Under the pieces are notes generated by a model. That model was not told where the DNA came from and made no database searches. It was given only the letters and a program-made list of their open reading frames with translations. The translations under genes were made by a program, and so were the position numbers. A DNA stretch of 49,055 bases, from positions 1 through 49,055 of the forward strand of contig NZ_PJBS01000314.1 in the NCBI RefSeq assembly GCF_002836055.1, given 5' to 3'. The stretch is from Psychroflexus sp. MES1-P1E. GTDB lineage: Bacteria > Bacteroidota > Bacteroidia > Flavobacteriales > Flavobacteriaceae. This document shows, piece by piece, positions 1 to 11,341 of the stretch; position 1 is the stretch's first letter, and the number at the start of each line of letters is the position of its first letter.

Positions 1-56
1 TTTATTGCGACATTATAGGTTTAAATTGGTATAATAGGCATAGCCTTAGTCACGGT

Positions 57-416
57 ACTTATTTTTGATAAAAAGCAGGCGAAAAGAAAAGATTTATGGC
101 GGTATTATATATTAAATTAGGTATAAGTATCCTGAAGCGAATTTTGAAATTGACGGTGTAGAAAATAAAGATAGGCGAACTCTGTTATCTTGGAATTTAA
201 CCTTGAAGGAAACCTCTATAAACATCATTTTCCCTGTTCAAGTCTCTATGAACGAAGGTGATGATTCGTTGATTTTGACATCAGAGGACATTGGTCTTAG
301 ATAAAACAGAATGAGAAAAATTTATATCTAAATCTGTTATTGAGAGTTTAGGTAATAAATTTATTAACAATCAAATAAAAATTACTTTCAATTTGAAAGC
401 TTACAAAGCTGAATAA
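57..416 (+). pseudogene. Decayed YceI-family protein gene (remnant)
   Basis: No intact reading frame exists here, but pieces of a YceI-like (lipocalin-fold, often periplasmic polyisoprenoid-binding) protein can be read in shifting frames. From 122 to about 300, one frame gives KYPEANFEIDGVE, then a strand resembling the family's DLTLKG core (WNLTLKETSINIIFPVQVSM). From about 300 the match moves to another frame: DKTE, a TGA where the family usually has Trp, then SKSVIESLGNKFINNQIKIT and a C-terminal NLKAYKAE before TAA at 414-416. Before 120 a third frame (AKRKDLWRYYILN) loosely fits the conserved KRDxHL region. At least two frameshifts and one in-frame stop are therefore visible. The start of the remnant is uncertain and may lie left of the window. 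The family assignment rests on remembered sequence patterns, so it is moderately sure. Confidence 0.6.
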
Positions 417-440
417 CCACCTATCAGATTTTATTCAAAT

Positions 441-476
441 AAAAATCCCCTCAAGCTAATGCTTGAGGGGATTTTT
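441..476. terminator. Bidirectional Rho-independent terminator
   Basis: A 13-bp perfect stem (444-456 with 461-473, TAAT loop) is flanked by an A-run on the left and a T-run on the right. It can end transcription from both sides: the rpoC/DUF3467 operon on the minus strand and the YceI remnant on the plus strand. It marks the 3' end of the long secE-to-DUF3467 operon. Confidence 0.9.
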
Positions 477-496
477 TTAAAGCTCTACAAAGCAAA

Positions 497-814
497 TTAA
501 GCTTCACCAGTAGGTCCACCAAAATTCAAAGGAATAGTGGTTTTGTCTTGTTCTTTAATCGAACCCTGACTTTTTTCAAAACGATTGATGTTATCACTCA
601 ATGCCCTCATCAAACGCTTAGCATGTTGTGGTGTAAGTATAATTCTCGATCTCACTTTGTTCTTAGGAGATCCAGGCATTATGTTTACAAAATCCAGTAC
701 AAACTCTGTTTGAGAATGATTGATAATCGCCAAGTTGCTATATATACCCTGAGCGACATCGTCGTCTATCTGTATATTGAGCTTCTGTTGTTTCTTATCG
801 TTTTGATCGCTCAT
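497..814 (-). CDS. DUF3467 family protein
   Basis: This 105-residue soluble protein matches the DUF3467 family: acidic, with a central strand-rich segment (YSNLAIINHSQTEFVLDF) and the characteristic arginine-rich piece SRIILTPQHAKRLMRAL. The function is unknown; family members are short cytoplasmic proteins found across Bacteroidota and some other bacteria. The start lies two bases after the rpoC stop codon, so it is translated as the last gene of the rpoBC operon and is followed by a strong terminator. That placement suggests co-expression with RNA polymerase, but nothing in the sequence shows a direct interaction. Confidence 0.85.
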   Translation of the reverse strand: MSDQNDKKQQKLNIQIDDDVAQGIYSNLAIINHSQTEFVLDFVNIMPGSPKNKVRSRIILTPQHAKRLMRALSDNINRFEKSQGSIKEQDKTTIPLNFGGPTGEA

Positions 815-816
815 GA

Positions 817-3800
817 TTAATTAAAGTTTACATTTACTTGTTGTTTTTTCTCCATCATATTAGCCAATTCTTCTTTAGAACCTACTATGATGTCGTCAAA
901 CTCTCTTAAACCTGTACCTGCAGGAATCCTATGTCCTACAATTACATTTTCTTTCAATCCTTCTAAGTAATCTACTTTTCCACTTACCGCGGCTTCGTTT
1001 AATACTTTGGTCGTTTCTTGGAAAGAAGCGGCCGAAATGAATGATTTGGTTTGTAGAGATGCTCTTGTAATTCCTTGTAAGATTGGAGCGGCAGTAGCAG
1101 ACTCTGCGTCACGCGCAGTAACCAATTGCTTATCCTCGCGTTTCAAGATAGAATTTTCATCTCTTAATTCACGGATCGTGACAATTTGACCAGGTTTTAA
1201 GTTAACACTGTCACCCGCCTCCTCTATAATTTTCTTACCAAAAATATTATCGTTCTCTTCGATAAAGTCTTCTTTATGCACCAATTGGTTTTCTAAGAAT
1301 ATCGTATCTCCAGAGTCTTGAATCCTAACTTTTCTCATCATCTGTCTTACAACAACTTCAAAGTGTTTATCGTTGATCTGCACCCCTTGTAATCTATAGA
1401 CCTCCTGCACCTCGTTCACTAGGTATTGTTGCACAGCGCTAGGACCTTTAATTTTCAAGATATCTTCTGGTGTAACAGAACCATCGGATAATGGCATACC
1501 TGCTTTTACATAATCATTTTCTTGTACTAAGATCTGATTAGAAAGTTTAACCAAGTATTTTTTAATTACACCAAGTTTAGACTCTATGATAATTTCACGG
1601 TTACCTCTTTTAATTTTTCCAAAAGAGACAACACCATCAATTTCACTTACTACAGCAGGATTTGAAGGATTTCTTGCTTCAAACAATTCTGTTAGTCTTG
1701 GAAGACCCCCTGTAATATCACCAGTCTTTGATGATTTTCTAGGAATTTTAACCAAGATCTTTCCGATTTTGATTTCTTCATCATCATCCACCATTAAGTG
1801 AGCTCCAACAGGTAAGTTATAAGATCTCATAATTTCACCATCGCTATTTTTGATGTGAAGTGTAGGAATCTTACGCTTATTCTTAGACTCAATAATTACT
1901 TTCTCTTGGAAACCAGTTTGCTCATCACTTTCAACATCGAAAGTCTGACCTTGAGTGATATTTTCAAATTCAATTTTACCAGAGAATTCTGAAATAATTA
2001 CACCATTATAGGGATCCCATTTACAAATGACGTCTCCTTTTTTGATTTTATCTCCAGGGCTTACCAGAAGTTCAGAACCATAAGGGATAACATTTGTACT
2101 TAAAGCAATTCCAGATTTTTTATCGATGACTTTTATTTCTGAAGTTCTTGAAATAACAATGTCTGTTTTCTTGCCATCGTTATTTTTTCCTTCAACTGTT
2201 TTTAAGTCTTCAATTTCTGCAACACCATCAAACTTAGATTCCAATTTGTTTTCTTCTGAAATGTTACCTGCGATACCTCCAACGTGGAAAGTTCTTAAGG
2301 TTAACTGAGTACCTGGCTCACCAATAGATTGGGCAGCGACAACTCCTACAGCTTCACCTCGCTGGACTGTCTTATTAGTTGAAAGGTTTCTACCATAACA
2401 TTTCACACAAATTCCTTGTTTAGCTTCACAAGTTAATGGAGAGCGAACTTCAACTGAGTTCAAAGCAGAAGCTTCAATTTTATCTGCAGCATCTTCATGA
2501 ATTTCATCTCCAGACTCTACAAGTAAATCTTGAGAAATAGGATCTATAATATCGTTAAGAGCTGTTCTACCAACGATACGCTCTCCTAAACTTTCTACAA
2601 CTTCATCATTTTTCTTCAATGCAAAGACTTCGATACCTCTTAAAGTTCCACAGTCTTCTTCTCTTACAATTACATCTTGAGAAACATCTACCAGTCTACG
2701 AGTTAAGTAACCAGCATCGGCAGTTTTAAGAGCCGTATCGGCAAGACCTTTACGAGCACCGTGAGTAGAGATAAAGTATTCTAAAATTGAAAGACCTTCT
2801 TTAAAGTTAGATAAAATAGGGTTTTCAATGATTTCTCCACCTGCAGATGTAGATTTTTTAGGCTTAGCCATCAAACCACGCATACCTGTTAACTGGCGAA
2901 TTTGCTCCTTAGAACCCCTTGCACCTGAATCAAGCATCATATACACAGAGTTGAAACCTTGCTGATCTTCACGAATACGCTTCATAGCGAGTTCTGTTAG
3001 ATTTGCATTGGTAGCCGTCCATATATCAATAACTTGGTTGTAACGTTCATTGTTTGTGATAAGACCCATGTTATAGTTTCCTATAACACCTTCTACTTGC
3101 TCATTTGCATCATCAATCATAGATTGTTTTTCTGCTGGGATAATAATATCACCAAGAGAGAAAGACAATCCACCTCTAAAGGCGAAATTGTAACCTAGAC
3201 TTTTAATTTCATCTAAGAATTCAGCAGTTTCAGGAACAGATGTTTTCTTAAGCACCCTCGCTATAACATCACGTAATGCTTTCTTCGTCATTACATCGTT
3301 GATAAAACCAACACTATCAGGGATAGTTTGATTAAACAGGACCCGTCCTACTGTCGTTTCTATATTTTTCTTAACGATATCTCCATTTTCATCAACATCG
3401 TTAGTTCTAATTGTAATTAATGCATTTAATTCAACCTGCTTTTCATTGTAAGCAATGTTAACTTCTTCATCGGAATAAAACCTAAGGCCTTCTCCTTTAA
3501 CTTTATGTTCTGGAGTAGAAGATCTTGGCTTAGTCATGTAGTATAATCCAAGTACCATATCCTGAGAAGGAACAGTAATAGGAGAACCATTTGCAGGATT
3601 CAAAATACTATGAGAGGCTAACATTAAAAGTTGAGCTTCCAAAATGGCTTCCGGACCTAGTGGTAAATGAACCGCCATTTGATCACCGTCAAAATCGGCA
3701 TTAAATGCAGTACATACCAATGGGTGCAGTTGTATTGCTTTACCTTCAATCAACTTAGGTTGAAAAGCTTGTATACCAAGTCTGTGAAGCGTTGGCGCAC

Positions 3801-5124
3801 GGTTAAGCAGGACAGGATGACCCTTAAGTACATTTTCAAGAATATCCCAAACTACTGGTTCTTTTTTGTCAATTATTTTCTTAGCCGATTTTACAGTCTT
3901 AACAATTCCTCTTTCAATCAGTTTTCTGATAACAAAGGGCTTGTAAAGTTCTGCTGCCATATCTTTTGGTAATCCACATTCAAACATTTTCATTTCAGGA
4001 CCAACAACAATAACCGAACGTGCTGAATAATCCACACGCTTACCAAGTAAGTTTTGTCTGAAACGTCCTTGCTTACCTTTTAAAGAATCTGAAAGCGATT
4101 TCAGAGGTCTGTTAGAATCGGTTTTAACCGCTGAAGATTTCCTTGTATTATCAAACAAAGAATCTACAGATTCCTGCAGCATACGCTTTTCGTTTCTCAA
4201 AATAACTTCAGGAGCCTTTATTTCCATCAATCGCTTTAAACGATTGTTTCTAATAATCACTCTACGGTATAAGTCATTTAAATCTGAGGTCGCAAAACGC
4301 CCACCATCAAGTGGCACAAGTGGTCTTAATTCTGGTGGAGTTACAGGAATCACTTTCATGATCATCCACTCAGGATTATTCTCTCTATTTTTTGTAGAAT
4401 CTCTTAAAGCTTCAACAACTTGTAAACGCTTTAAAGCTTCAGTTTTTCTTTGCTTAGAAGTTTCATTGTTAGCTTTGTGTCTTAGGTCGTAAGACAGTTC
4501 ATTAAGATCTAAACGCTTTAAAATTTCCAAAAGACATTCAGCACCCATTTTGGCGATGAATTTGTTTGGATCGTCATCGTCTAAATATTGGTTTTCTTGT
4601 GGAATTTTTTCAAGAATATTCAAATATTCTTCTTCCGTTAAGAAATCCATTTTTTTGAGTGACTCTCCCTCTTCATTTTTAGCATCCCCTGGCTGAACGA
4701 CTACATAACGCTCGTAGTAAATAATCATGTCCAGTTTCTTGGAAGGAATCCCAAGAAGGTAACCTATTTTGTTAGGTAACGATCTAAAGTACCAAATATG
4801 AGCAACAGGAACTACTAAGTTGATATGTCCAACACGGTCTCTTCTTACTTTCTTTTCGGTAACTTCAACTCCACAACGGTCGCAAACAATTCCTTTGTAG
4901 CGTATTCTTTTGTATTTCCCACAAGCACATTCATAATCTTTGACAGGGCCAAAAATTCGTTCACAAAACAATCCATCTCTTTCCGGCTTGTGTGTTCTGT
5001 AGTTAATAGTTTCAGGTTTTAAAACTTCACCTCGAGATTCACCTAGAATTCTCTCTGGAGAAGATAAACCTATAGAGATTTTATTAAATCTCTTTTGTGT
5101 ATTCTTATCATTATTTCTTGTCAT
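817..5124 (-). CDS. rpoC: DNA-directed RNA polymerase subunit beta'
   Basis: This is the catalytic beta' subunit of RNA polymerase, 1,435 residues, the usual length for Bacteroidota. The active-site motif NADFDGDQ, which binds the catalytic Mg2+ through its three aspartates, is at residues 475-482. The N-terminal zinc-binding cysteines are C66, C68, C81 and C84. A second zinc site ([11 protein letters not shown]) lies in the C-terminal half, followed by the trigger-loop region ([16 protein letters not shown]). A strand-rich insertion between that loop and the C-terminal end matches the enlarged jaw/SI region of this phylum. It lies downstream of rpoB with a 68-base gap that contains a small hairpin, and DUF3467 follows two bases after its stop. 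Confidence 0.99.
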   Translation of the reverse strand: MTRNNDKNTQKRFNKISIGLSSPERILGESRGEVLKPETINYRTHKPERDGLFCERIFGPVKDYECACGKYKRIRYKGIVCDRCGVEVTEKKVRRDRVGHINLVVPVAHIWYFRSLPNKIGYLLGIPSKKLDMIIYYERYVVVQPGDAKNEEGESLKKMDFLTEEEYLNILEKIPQENQYLDDDDPNKFIAKMGAECLLEILKRLDLNELSYDLRHKANNETSKQRKTEALKRLQVVEALRDSTKNRENNPEWMIMKVIPVTPPELRPLVPLDGGRFATSDLNDLYRRVIIRNNRLKRLMEIKAPEVILRNEKRMLQESVDSLFDNTRKSSAVKTDSNRPLKSLSDSLKGKQGRFRQNLLGKRVDYSARSVIVVGPEMKMFECGLPKDMAAELYKPFVIRKLIERGIVKTVKSAKKIIDKKEPVVWDILENVLKGHPVLLNRAPTLHRLGIQAFQPKLIEGKAIQLHPLVCTAFNADFDGDQMAVHLPLGPEAILEAQLLMLASHSILNPANGSPITVPSQDMVLGLYYMTKPRSSTPEHKVKGEGLRFYSDEEVNIAYNEKQVELNALITIRTNDVDENGDIVKKNIETTVGRVLFNQTIPDSVGFINDVMTKKALRDVIARVLKKTSVPETAEFLDEIKSLGYNFAFRGGLSFSLGDIIIPAEKQSMIDDANEQVEGVIGNYNMGLITNNERYNQVIDIWTATNANLTELAMKRIREDQQGFNSVYMMLDSGARGSKEQIRQLTGMRGLMAKPKKSTSAGGEIIENPILSNFKEGLSILEYFISTHGARKGLADTALKTADAGYLTRRLVDVSQDVIVREEDCGTLRGIEVFALKKNDEVVESLGERIVGRTALNDIIDPISQDLLVESGDEIHEDAADKIEASALNSVEVRSPLTCEAKQGICVKCYGRNLSTNKTVQRGEAVGVVAAQSIGEPGTQLTLRTFHVGGIAGNISEENKLESKFDGVAEIEDLKTVEGKNNDGKKTDIVISRTSEIKVIDKKSGIALSTNVIPYGSELLVSPGDKIKKGDVICKWDPYNGVIISEFSGKIEFENITQGQTFDVESDEQTGFQEKVIIESKNKRKIPTLHIKNSDGEIMRSYNLPVGAHLMVDDDEEIKIGKILVKIPRKSSKTGDITGGLPRLTELFEARNPSNPAVVSEIDGVVSFGKIKRGNREIIIESKLGVIKKYLVKLSNQILVQENDYVKAGMPLSDGSVTPEDILKIKGPSAVQQYLVNEVQEVYRLQGVQINDKHFEVVVRQMMRKVRIQDSGDTIFLENQLVHKEDFIEENDNIFGKKIIEEAGDSVNLKPGQIVTIRELRDENSILKREDKQLVTARDAESATAAPILQGITRASLQTKSFISAASFQETTKVLNEAAVSGKVDYLEGLKENVIVGHRIPAGTGLREFDDIIVGSKEELANMMEKKQQVNVNFN

Positions 5125-5169
5125 AATACAAGTGCTAAAGAATTATTGAAATATAATGTGATAATCAAC

Positions 5170-5185
5170 CCCACCCTTAGGTGGG
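5170..5185 (-). other. Small GC-rich hairpin in the rpoB-rpoC gap
   Basis: A perfect 6-bp stem (CCCACC/GGTGGG, 4-base loop) lies a few bases after the rpoB stop codon. It has no T-run on the minus strand, so it is unlikely to be a terminator. It may act as an mRNA-stabilising or processing site between rpoB and rpoC; this is inferred from its position only. Confidence 0.5.
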
Positions 5186-5192
5186 ATTGTTA

Positions 5193-8100
5193 TTACTCTT
5201 CTAATCTGATATCTAGTCCTAGACCTTTCAATTCGTGCATCAATACATTGAAAGATTCTGGTAATCCTGGCTCTGGCATTGGTTCACCTTTTACGATTGC
5301 TTCGTAAGTTTTGGCTCTACCAACAACATCGTCAGATTTTACAGTCAAAATTTCTCTTAATGTAGCAGACGCTCCGTAAGCTTCTAAAGCCCAAACTTCC
5401 ATCTCACCAAAACGCTGTCCACCAAATTGTGCTTTACCACCTAGAGGTTGCTGTGTGATTAAAGAGTAAGGCCCTATAGATCTAGCGTGCATTTTATCTT
5501 CGATCATGTGACCTAGTTTCAACATATAAATCACACCTACAGTTGCAGGTTGATCAAAACGTTCACCAGTTCCACCATCAAAAAGATATGTGTGTCCAAA
5601 TCTTGGAATTCCAGCTTCGTCGGTCAATTCATTAATTTGGTCTAAAGTGGCTCCATCAAAAATTGGAGTTGCAAATTTCTTGCCTAATTTTTGTCCAGCC
5701 CAACCTAATACGGTTTCATAAATTTGTCCTATGTTCATACGCGATGGTACGCCCAATGGATTTAATACGATATCTACAGGAGTTCCATCGTCCAAGAATG
5801 GCATATCCTCTTCTCTTACGATTTTAGCGACAATACCTTTGTTTCCGTGACGACCAGCCATTTTATCACCTACTTTCAATTTACGCTTCTTAGCCACGTA
5901 AATTTTAGCGAGTTTTAAAATACCAGATGGAAGTTCATCTCCAACTGTTATAGTAAACTTTTCTCTTCTAAGGTTTCCTTGAAGATCGTTTTGCTTGATT
6001 TTATAGTTGTGCAGTAAATCTGCTACTAAAGCATTAGTGCCTTTATCTGTAGTCCAAGTCCCTTTAGTTAAGTGACTGAAATCTTCTACAGAATTCAACA
6101 TCTTCAATGTATACTTCTTACCTTTTGGCAGAGTATCTTCCCCTAAATCATTTTGTACACCTTGAGCAGTTCTTCCACCTACAATTCCGAATAACTTATC
6201 TATCAAACGGTTTCTTAGGTCTTCAAACTTAATTTGGAAATTTCCTTCCAGAGCATCGATCTCTTGTTTATCCTGAGCACGCTTACGCTTATCTTTAACA
6301 GCTCGAGTAAACAATTTCTTATCGATAACGACACCGTTAAGCGAAGGAGAAGCTTTTAAAGAAGCATCTTTTACATCGCCAGCTTTGTCTCCAAATATAG
6401 CTCTCAATAATTTCTCTTCAGGAGTAGGATCGCTTTCACCTTTTGGTGTGATCTTACCGATAAGAATGTCTCCAGGCTTAATTTCTGCACCTATTCTTAT
6501 CATACCATGTTCATCCAAATCTTTAGTCGCTTCTTCAGAAACGTTTGGAATATCGCTGGTCAATTCTTCATTACCAAGCTTGGTATCTCTCACTTCTAAA
6601 GAATACTCATCAATATGAACTGAAGTTAAGATATCATCTTTAACCACACGCTCAGAAATTACAATAGCATCCTCAAAGTTATATCCTTTCCATGGCATAA
6701 ATGCCACTTTCATATTTCTACCTAAAGCTAGCTCTCCATTATCTGTTGCATAACCTTCACAAAGAACTTGTCCTTTAGTAACTCTATCACCAACGCGAAC
6801 GATAGGTTTTAGGTTAATCGTAGAACCTTGGTTTGTTTTTCTGAATTTAATCAGATTATAAGTTTTGTGATCTTCGTCAAAACTAACAAGTCTTTCATTT
6901 TCCGTTCTGTCGTAATCGATGATGATTTTTCTTGCATCAACGTAGTTAACACGCCCTTCACCTTCGGCATTAATCAAGACTCTTGAATCTTGAGCAACTC
7001 TTCTTTCAAGACCTGTTCCAACGATAGGAGCATCTACTCTCAATAATGGAAGTGCTTGACGCATCATGTTAGATCCCATCAAGGCTCTGTTGGCATCATC
7101 GTGTTCCAAAAATGGAATTAATGAAGCAGAGATCGATGAAATTTGGTTTGGTGCGACATCAATATAATCCACATCATTTGGATCTACAACAGGGAAGTCA
7201 CCTTCCATACGTGCAATAACACGTTCTGAAGTGATAGATCCATCTTCTGAAATAGGAATATTGGCCTGCGCGATCAATTTATTTTCTTCCTCCTCTGCAG
7301 AAAGATATAAAGGATCTGATTTAAAATCGATTTTTCCATTTTCAACCTTACGGTATGGAGTTTCGATAAATCCCATACTGTTCACTTTTCCATAAACAGA
7401 CATTGAAGAAATCAAACCAATGTTTGGTCCTTCAGGAGTTTCAATAGGGCAAAGCCTTCCGTAATGTGTATAGTGAACATCACGAACCTCAAACCCAGCT
7501 CTTTCTCTAGATAAACCTCCAGGTCCTAAAGCAGAAAGCCTACGTTTGTTGGTTAATTCAGCTAATGGATTGGTTTGATCCATAAACTGAGACAACTGAT
7601 TTGTTCCAAAGAAAGAATTGATGACAGATGACAACGTCTTCGCATTAATCAAGTCGATTGGTGTAAAGACTTCATTATCTCTAACATTCATTCTCTCTCT
7701 AATGGTTCTTGCCATTCTAGCTAAACCAACACCAAATTGTTGAGACAATTGCTCACCAACTGTTCTTACACGACGGTTGGAAAGGTGATCAATATCGTCA
7801 ACTTCAGCTTTGGAATTAACAAGTTCTATTAGATACTTGATGATGGTAATAATATCCAATTTTGTAAGGACCTTACTATCCATACTAATATTAAGACCTA
7901 GCTTTTTATTCATTCTATAACGACCAACTTCACCTAAATTGTAACGTTGATCTGAGAAAAATAACTTATCAATAATACCTCTAGCTGTTTCTTCATCAGG
8001 CGGCTCAGCATTACGAAGTTGTCTATAGATATGCTCTACTGCTTCTTTTTCAGAGTTAGTAGGATCTTTTTGTAATGTATTGTATATGATGGCATAGTCA

Positions 8101-9005
8101 CCGGTCAAATTCTCTTCTTTGTGAAGTAAGATCGTTTTTGAACCCGTTTCTAAAATCTCTTCAATATGGTCTTTTTCTAAAACGGTATCACGGTCGAGTA
8201 CGATTTCATTTCTTTCAATCGACACTACCTCTCCTGTATCTTCATCTACGAAATCTTCATACCATGTATTTAAAACCCTTGCAGCTAATTTTCTACCAAG
8301 GTATTTTTTAAGACCTGTTTTTGAAACTTTGACTTCTTCAGCAAGATCAAATATTTCTAAGATATCTTTATCTCTTTCAAAACCTATGGCTCTAAAAAGT
8401 GTGGTAACAGGTAATTTCTTTTTCCTGTCGATGTAGGCATACATGACAGAATTTATATCAGTCGCAAATTCAATCCACGATCCTTTAAAAGGGATAACTC
8501 TAGCGGAATATAGCTTAGTTCCGTTAGCATGGAAAGACTGACCAAAAAATACACCTGGTGATCTGTGTAATTGTGACACCACAACACGCTCTGCTCCATT
8601 AATCACAAACGTTCCACTGGGTGTCATATAGGGAATAGTCCCTAAATAAACGTCCTGTACGATAGTTTCAAAATCCTCGTGTTCTGGATCAGTACAGTAA
8701 AGTTTTAATCTTGCCTTTAAAGGCACACTGTAAGTAAGACCTCTTTCAATACATTCTTGTATTGAATATCTTGGAGGATCTACAAAGTAATCTAAAAATT
8801 CAAGTACAAATTGATTTCTCGTATCTGTAATTGGGAAATTTTCTTTGAAGGTATTATATAAACCTTCGTTGGATCTTTCTTCTGGTTTAGTTTCAAGCTG
8901 AAAAAAATCTTGAAAAGATTTAACTTGGATATCCAGAAAATCTGGATAATCTGGCTTGTTTTGTACGGAAGAAAAACTAATTCTTTCATTATGAATTGCT
9001 AACAT
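5193..9005 (-). CDS. rpoB: DNA-directed RNA polymerase subunit beta
   Basis: This is the beta subunit of RNA polymerase, 1,270 residues. The rifampicin-pocket segment [20 protein letters not shown] is followed by [13 protein letters not shown]. The signature [12 protein letters not shown] is near residues 1046-1057, and [20 protein letters not shown] lies near residue 1190. Residue 486 is Asn (codon AAC, bases 7548-7550) at the position of E. coli His526, a known rifampicin-contact residue. The other main contact positions, equivalent to E. coli Q513, D516 and S531, are conserved. It sits between rplL, 161 bases upstream with two hairpins in the gap, and rpoC. The start at ATGTTAGCAATTCATAATG fits family alignments. 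Confidence 0.99.
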   Translation of the reverse strand: MLAIHNERISFSSVQNKPDYPDFLDIQVKSFQDFFQLETKPEERSNEGLYNTFKENFPITDTRNQFVLEFLDYFVDPPRYSIQECIERGLTYSVPLKARLKLYCTDPEHEDFETIVQDVYLGTIPYMTPSGTFVINGAERVVVSQLHRSPGVFFGQSFHANGTKLYSARVIPFKGSWIEFATDINSVMYAYIDRKKKLPVTTLFRAIGFERDKDILEIFDLAEEVKVSKTGLKKYLGRKLAARVLNTWYEDFVDEDTGEVVSIERNEIVLDRDTVLEKDHIEEILETGSKTILLHKEENLTGDYAIIYNTLQKDPTNSEKEAVEHIYRQLRNAEPPDEETARGIIDKLFFSDQRYNLGEVGRYRMNKKLGLNISMDSKVLTKLDIITIIKYLIELVNSKAEVDDIDHLSNRRVRTVGEQLSQQFGVGLARMARTIRERMNVRDNEVFTPIDLINAKTLSSVINSFFGTNQLSQFMDQTNPLAELTNKRRLSALGPGGLSRERAGFEVRDVHYTHYGRLCPIETPEGPNIGLISSMSVYGKVNSMGFIETPYRKVENGKIDFKSDPLYLSAEEEENKLIAQANIPISEDGSITSERVIARMEGDFPVVDPNDVDYIDVAPNQISSISASLIPFLEHDDANRALMGSNMMRQALPLLRVDAPIVGTGLERRVAQDSRVLINAEGEGRVNYVDARKIIIDYDRTENERLVSFDEDHKTYNLIKFRKTNQGSTINLKPIVRVGDRVTKGQVLCEGYATDNGELALGRNMKVAFMPWKGYNFEDAIVISERVVKDDILTSVHIDEYSLEVRDTKLGNEELTSDIPNVSEEATKDLDEHGMIRIGAEIKPGDILIGKITPKGESDPTPEEKLLRAIFGDKAGDVKDASLKASPSLNGVVIDKKLFTRAVKDKRKRAQDKQEIDALEGNFQIKFEDLRNRLIDKLFGIVGGRTAQGVQNDLGEDTLPKGKKYTLKMLNSVEDFSHLTKGTWTTDKGTNALVADLLHNYKIKQNDLQGNLRREKFTITVGDELPSGILKLAKIYVAKKRKLKVGDKMAGRHGNKGIVAKIVREEDMPFLDDGTPVDIVLNPLGVPSRMNIGQIYETVLGWAGQKLGKKFATPIFDGATLDQINELTDEAGIPRFGHTYLFDGGTGERFDQPATVGVIYMLKLGHMIEDKMHARSIGPYSLITQQPLGGKAQFGGQRFGEMEVWALEAYGASATLREILTVKSDDVVGRAKTYEAIVKGEPMPEPGLPESFNVLMHELKGLGLDIRLEE

Positions 9006-9083
9006 CTAAGGAAGATTTTAATGCTTTGAATTTAATAAAATTCATCAGCAATATTAACTTATAAAAAGTAAAATAAACACGTC

Positions 9084-9143
9084 GCGTATAGATACGCAAA
9101 ATGGTTTAGCCCCACAAGATGACTAAATCTTGTGGTCTAAACC
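9084..9143 (-). promoter_or_regulatory. Tandem hairpins in the rplL-rpoB gap (candidate attenuator/processing site)
   Basis: Two stem-loops lie between rplL and rpoB. The larger (9103-9143) pairs GGTTTAG and CCACAAGAT with their complements across a short GACTAA loop, about 16 bp with one bulged base. The smaller (9084-9097) is a perfect 6-bp GCGTAT/ATACGC stem with a 2-base loop. On the minus strand the large stem is followed by only a weak T-stretch, so it should terminate partially at most. Enterobacteria have a partial terminator and an RNase III site in the same gap, which lowers rpoBC expression relative to the ribosomal proteins. An analogous role here is inference. Confidence 0.6.
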
Positions 9144-9166
9144 TATTGTTAAAAATATTGTTAAGC

Positions 9167-9538
9167 TTACTTAAGCTCAACTTCAGCACCTGCTTCTTCT
9201 AATTGTGCTTTTAGCGCTTCTGCTTCGTCTTTAGAAACAGCTTCTTTAACTGGAGCTGGTGCACTATCTACTAATCCTTTAGCATCTTTAAGACCTAAAC
9301 CTGTCAATTCTTTAACAAGTTTAACAACCGCTAATTTAGATCCACCTGGAGCTTTTAATATGACATCAAATTCTGTTTGCTCCTCAACTTCTTCAGCACC
9401 AGCAGCACCGCCACCGACAACTACTGGAGCAGCAGCAGGTTCTATACCATATTCATCTTTTAAAATATCAGCTAATTCATTTACTTCTTTTACAGTAAGA
9501 TTAACTAATTGTTCTGCGAAATCTTTTAATTCTGCCAT
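9167..9538 (-). CDS. rplL: 50S ribosomal protein L7/L12
   Basis: This 123-residue acidic stalk protein of the large subunit is present in multiple copies on L10 and recruits translational GTPases. An N-terminal dimerisation helix region ([20 protein letters not shown]) is followed by an Ala/Gly/Glu-rich hinge (about residues 35-55). The conserved C-terminal domain ([20 protein letters not shown], then [15 protein letters not shown]) follows. It is 46 bases downstream of rplJ, whose product anchors it. The rpoB attenuator-like hairpins follow its stop. Confidence 0.98.
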   Translation of the reverse strand: MAELKDFAEQLVNLTVKEVNELADILKDEYGIEPAAAPVVVGGGAAGAEEVEEQTEFDVILKAPGGSKLAVVKLVKELTGLGLKDAKGLVDSAPAPVKEAVSKDEAEALKAQLEEAGAEVELK

Positions 9539-9584
9539 TTTCTATCGTTTTAGTGTAATTTAATATTTAGTAATTAGTGCGTGT

Positions 9585-10106
9585 TTATTCTTCTTTTTCT
9601 GAAAGGGTTTTTAGGATACCTGCCAGTTTACCTCCACTAGATTTAAGCGCTGAAATAACGTTTATAGCAGGAGATTGTAACAATCCAATGATATCACCAA
9701 TCACTTCGTCTTTAGATTTAATATCTACAAGAGCATCTAGGTATTCATCGCCAACATAAACTGACTCTGCAACATAGGCGCCTTTTAAAACTGGCTTCTC
9801 ATTTTTCTTTCTAAAGGTTTTAATCACTTTAGCAGGAGCGTTTCCTGTTTCAGAAAGCATAATTGAGGTACTTCCTTTCAGAATACCTGTAAGCTCTCCA
9901 AATTCCTTATCTGAACTTTCCATAGCCTTAGCTAGGAGAGTATTTTTAACTACCATCAACTTAACGTCTGCTCTATAACAAGCACGTCTTAGGTCTGATG
10001 TTAATGTTGCATTCAATCCTGAAATGTCTGCTAGGTATACATTCGATGAATCTGCTAACTTAGTAGTTAAATCTTTTATTACTGTAGATTTCTCTTCTCT
10101 TGTCAT
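9585..10106 (-). CDS. rplJ: 50S ribosomal protein L10
   Basis: This 173-residue L10 is the base of the L7/L12 stalk. The N-terminal half carries the rRNA-binding core, for example MVVKNTLLAKAM and ELTGILKGSTSIM. The C-terminal helix that holds L7/L12 dimers ends at LKTLSEKEE. It starts only 12 bases after rplA, so there is no room for the separate L10-binding leader that controls rplJL in enterobacteria. Any feedback control must act elsewhere in the operon. Confidence 0.98.
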   Translation of the reverse strand: MTREEKSTVIKDLTTKLADSSNVYLADISGLNATLTSDLRRACYRADVKLMVVKNTLLAKAMESSDKEFGELTGILKGSTSIMLSETGNAPAKVIKTFRKKNEKPVLKGAYVAESVYVGDEYLDALVDIKSKDEVIGDIIGLLQSPAINVISALKSSGGKLAGILKTLSEKEE

Positions 10107-10118
10107 AACTTAATATTA

Positions 10119-10814
10119 TTACTCGGTAAATCGTTTCGTATCGATTTCAATACTTGGACTCATTGTAGAAGCGATGTAGATACTTTTTATATAAATACCT
10201 TTCACTACTTGAGGTTTAAGTTTGACGAGTGTAGTTAGTAATTCTCTTGCATTTCCAGCAATTTTTTCTGCATCAAAGGATACTTTACCTACAGCAGCAT
10301 GAACTATACCAGTTTTATCAACTTTAAAGTCGATTTTACCTGCTTTCACTTCTGAAACTGCTTTGGCGATGTCCATAGTTACTGTGCCAGTCTTCGGGTT
10401 AGGCATCAAACCTCTTGGGCCTAATACTCGACCTAAAGGACCTAATTTACCCATTACACTGGGCATAGTTACGATAACATCAACATCGGTCCATCCACCT
10501 TTGATTTTATCAAGGTATTCGTCCAGTCCTACATAATCAGCACCAGCGTCTTCAGCTTCTTTCGCTTTATCTGGAGTGACTAAAGCCAAAACTTTTACAT
10601 CTTTACCAGTTCCGTGAGGAAGTTTGACTACTCCACGAACCATTTGGTTGGCTTTTCTAGGATCTACATTTAGTCTTACAGCTAAATCAACAGATTCGTC
10701 GAAATTAGCGTAAGCCATATCTTTCAATAAAGCAGAGGCATCAGCTACTGAATAAGTTCTAGACTCATCCACTTTACTTTGTGCTTCTTTTTGCTTTTTA
10801 GTTATTTTTGCCAT
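10119..10814 (-). CDS. rplA: 50S ribosomal protein L1
   Basis: This 231-residue L1 binds 23S rRNA at the mobile L1 stalk that helps release E-site tRNA. Conserved features include [18 protein letters not shown] and the preceding VMGKLGPL. Full length for the family. It lies 15 bases after rplK, in the classical rplK-rplA pair. In many bacteria L1 represses this pair by binding its mRNA; no L1-site mimic could be recognised with confidence in the 74-base nusG-rplK gap. Confidence 0.98.
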   Translation of the reverse strand: MAKITKKQKEAQSKVDESRTYSVADASALLKDMAYANFDESVDLAVRLNVDPRKANQMVRGVVKLPHGTGKDVKVLALVTPDKAKEAEDAGADYVGLDEYLDKIKGGWTDVDVIVTMPSVMGKLGPLGRVLGPRGLMPNPKTGTVTMDIAKAVSEVKAGKIDFKVDKTGIVHAAVGKVSFDAEKIAGNARELLTTLVKLKPQVVKGIYIKSIYIASTMSPSIEIDTKRFTE

Positions 10815-10829
10815 GTTAATTTCGTTTTG

Positions 10830-11267
10830 TTAAAATGGTGCATCACCTTTTACAGTTATTCCCATAGATCTTGCTGTACCAGCTACCATTTTCATAGCAG
10901 ATTCCGTAGAAAATGCATTTAAATCTTGCATTTTATCTTCAGCTATAGCTTTCACCTGATCCCAAGATACGGTACCAACTTTTTTACTATTAGGCTCGCC
11001 AGATCCTTTCTTTATTTTTGATGCTTCCATCAATTGAACTGCTGCAGGTGGTGTTTTGATTACAAAATCAAAGGATTTATCCTTATATACTGTAATTTCT
11101 ACAGGAAGGATTTTTCCACCTTTATCTTGAGTTCTACCATTGAATTGCTTACAGAATTCCATGATATTTACCCCAGCAGCACCTAAAGCAGGTCCAACTG
11201 GCGGGGATGGGTTCGCTGCACCACCTTTTACCTGGAGTTTTACTACTTTACTTACTTCTTTTGCCAT
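10830..11267 (-). CDS. rplK: 50S ribosomal protein L11
   Basis: This 145-residue L11 forms the GTPase-associated centre with 23S rRNA and is needed for RelA activation and the thiostrepton response. The proline-rich N-terminal signature [15 protein letters not shown] is at about residues 15-30, with the C-terminal rRNA-binding domain ending in [14 protein letters not shown]. It sits between nusG and rplA on the same strand. Confidence 0.98.
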   Translation of the reverse strand: MAKEVSKVVKLQVKGGAANPSPPVGPALGAAGVNIMEFCKQFNGRTQDKGGKILPVEITVYKDKSFDFVIKTPPAAVQLMEASKIKKGSGEPNSKKVGTVSWDQVKAIAEDKMQDLNAFSTESAMKMVAGTARSMGITVKGDAPF

Positions 11268-11341
11268 TTTTCAAAATTTAGTCGAATTGTTTTCAGTGGG
11301 AAGCATTATAAATAAAAACAACTCTGTATTATATGTAACAT

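Noticed and set aside
4244-4492. Plus-strand frames inside rpoC and rpoB
   Set aside because: They are antisense shadows of long, well-conserved genes and lack start signals or protein features.
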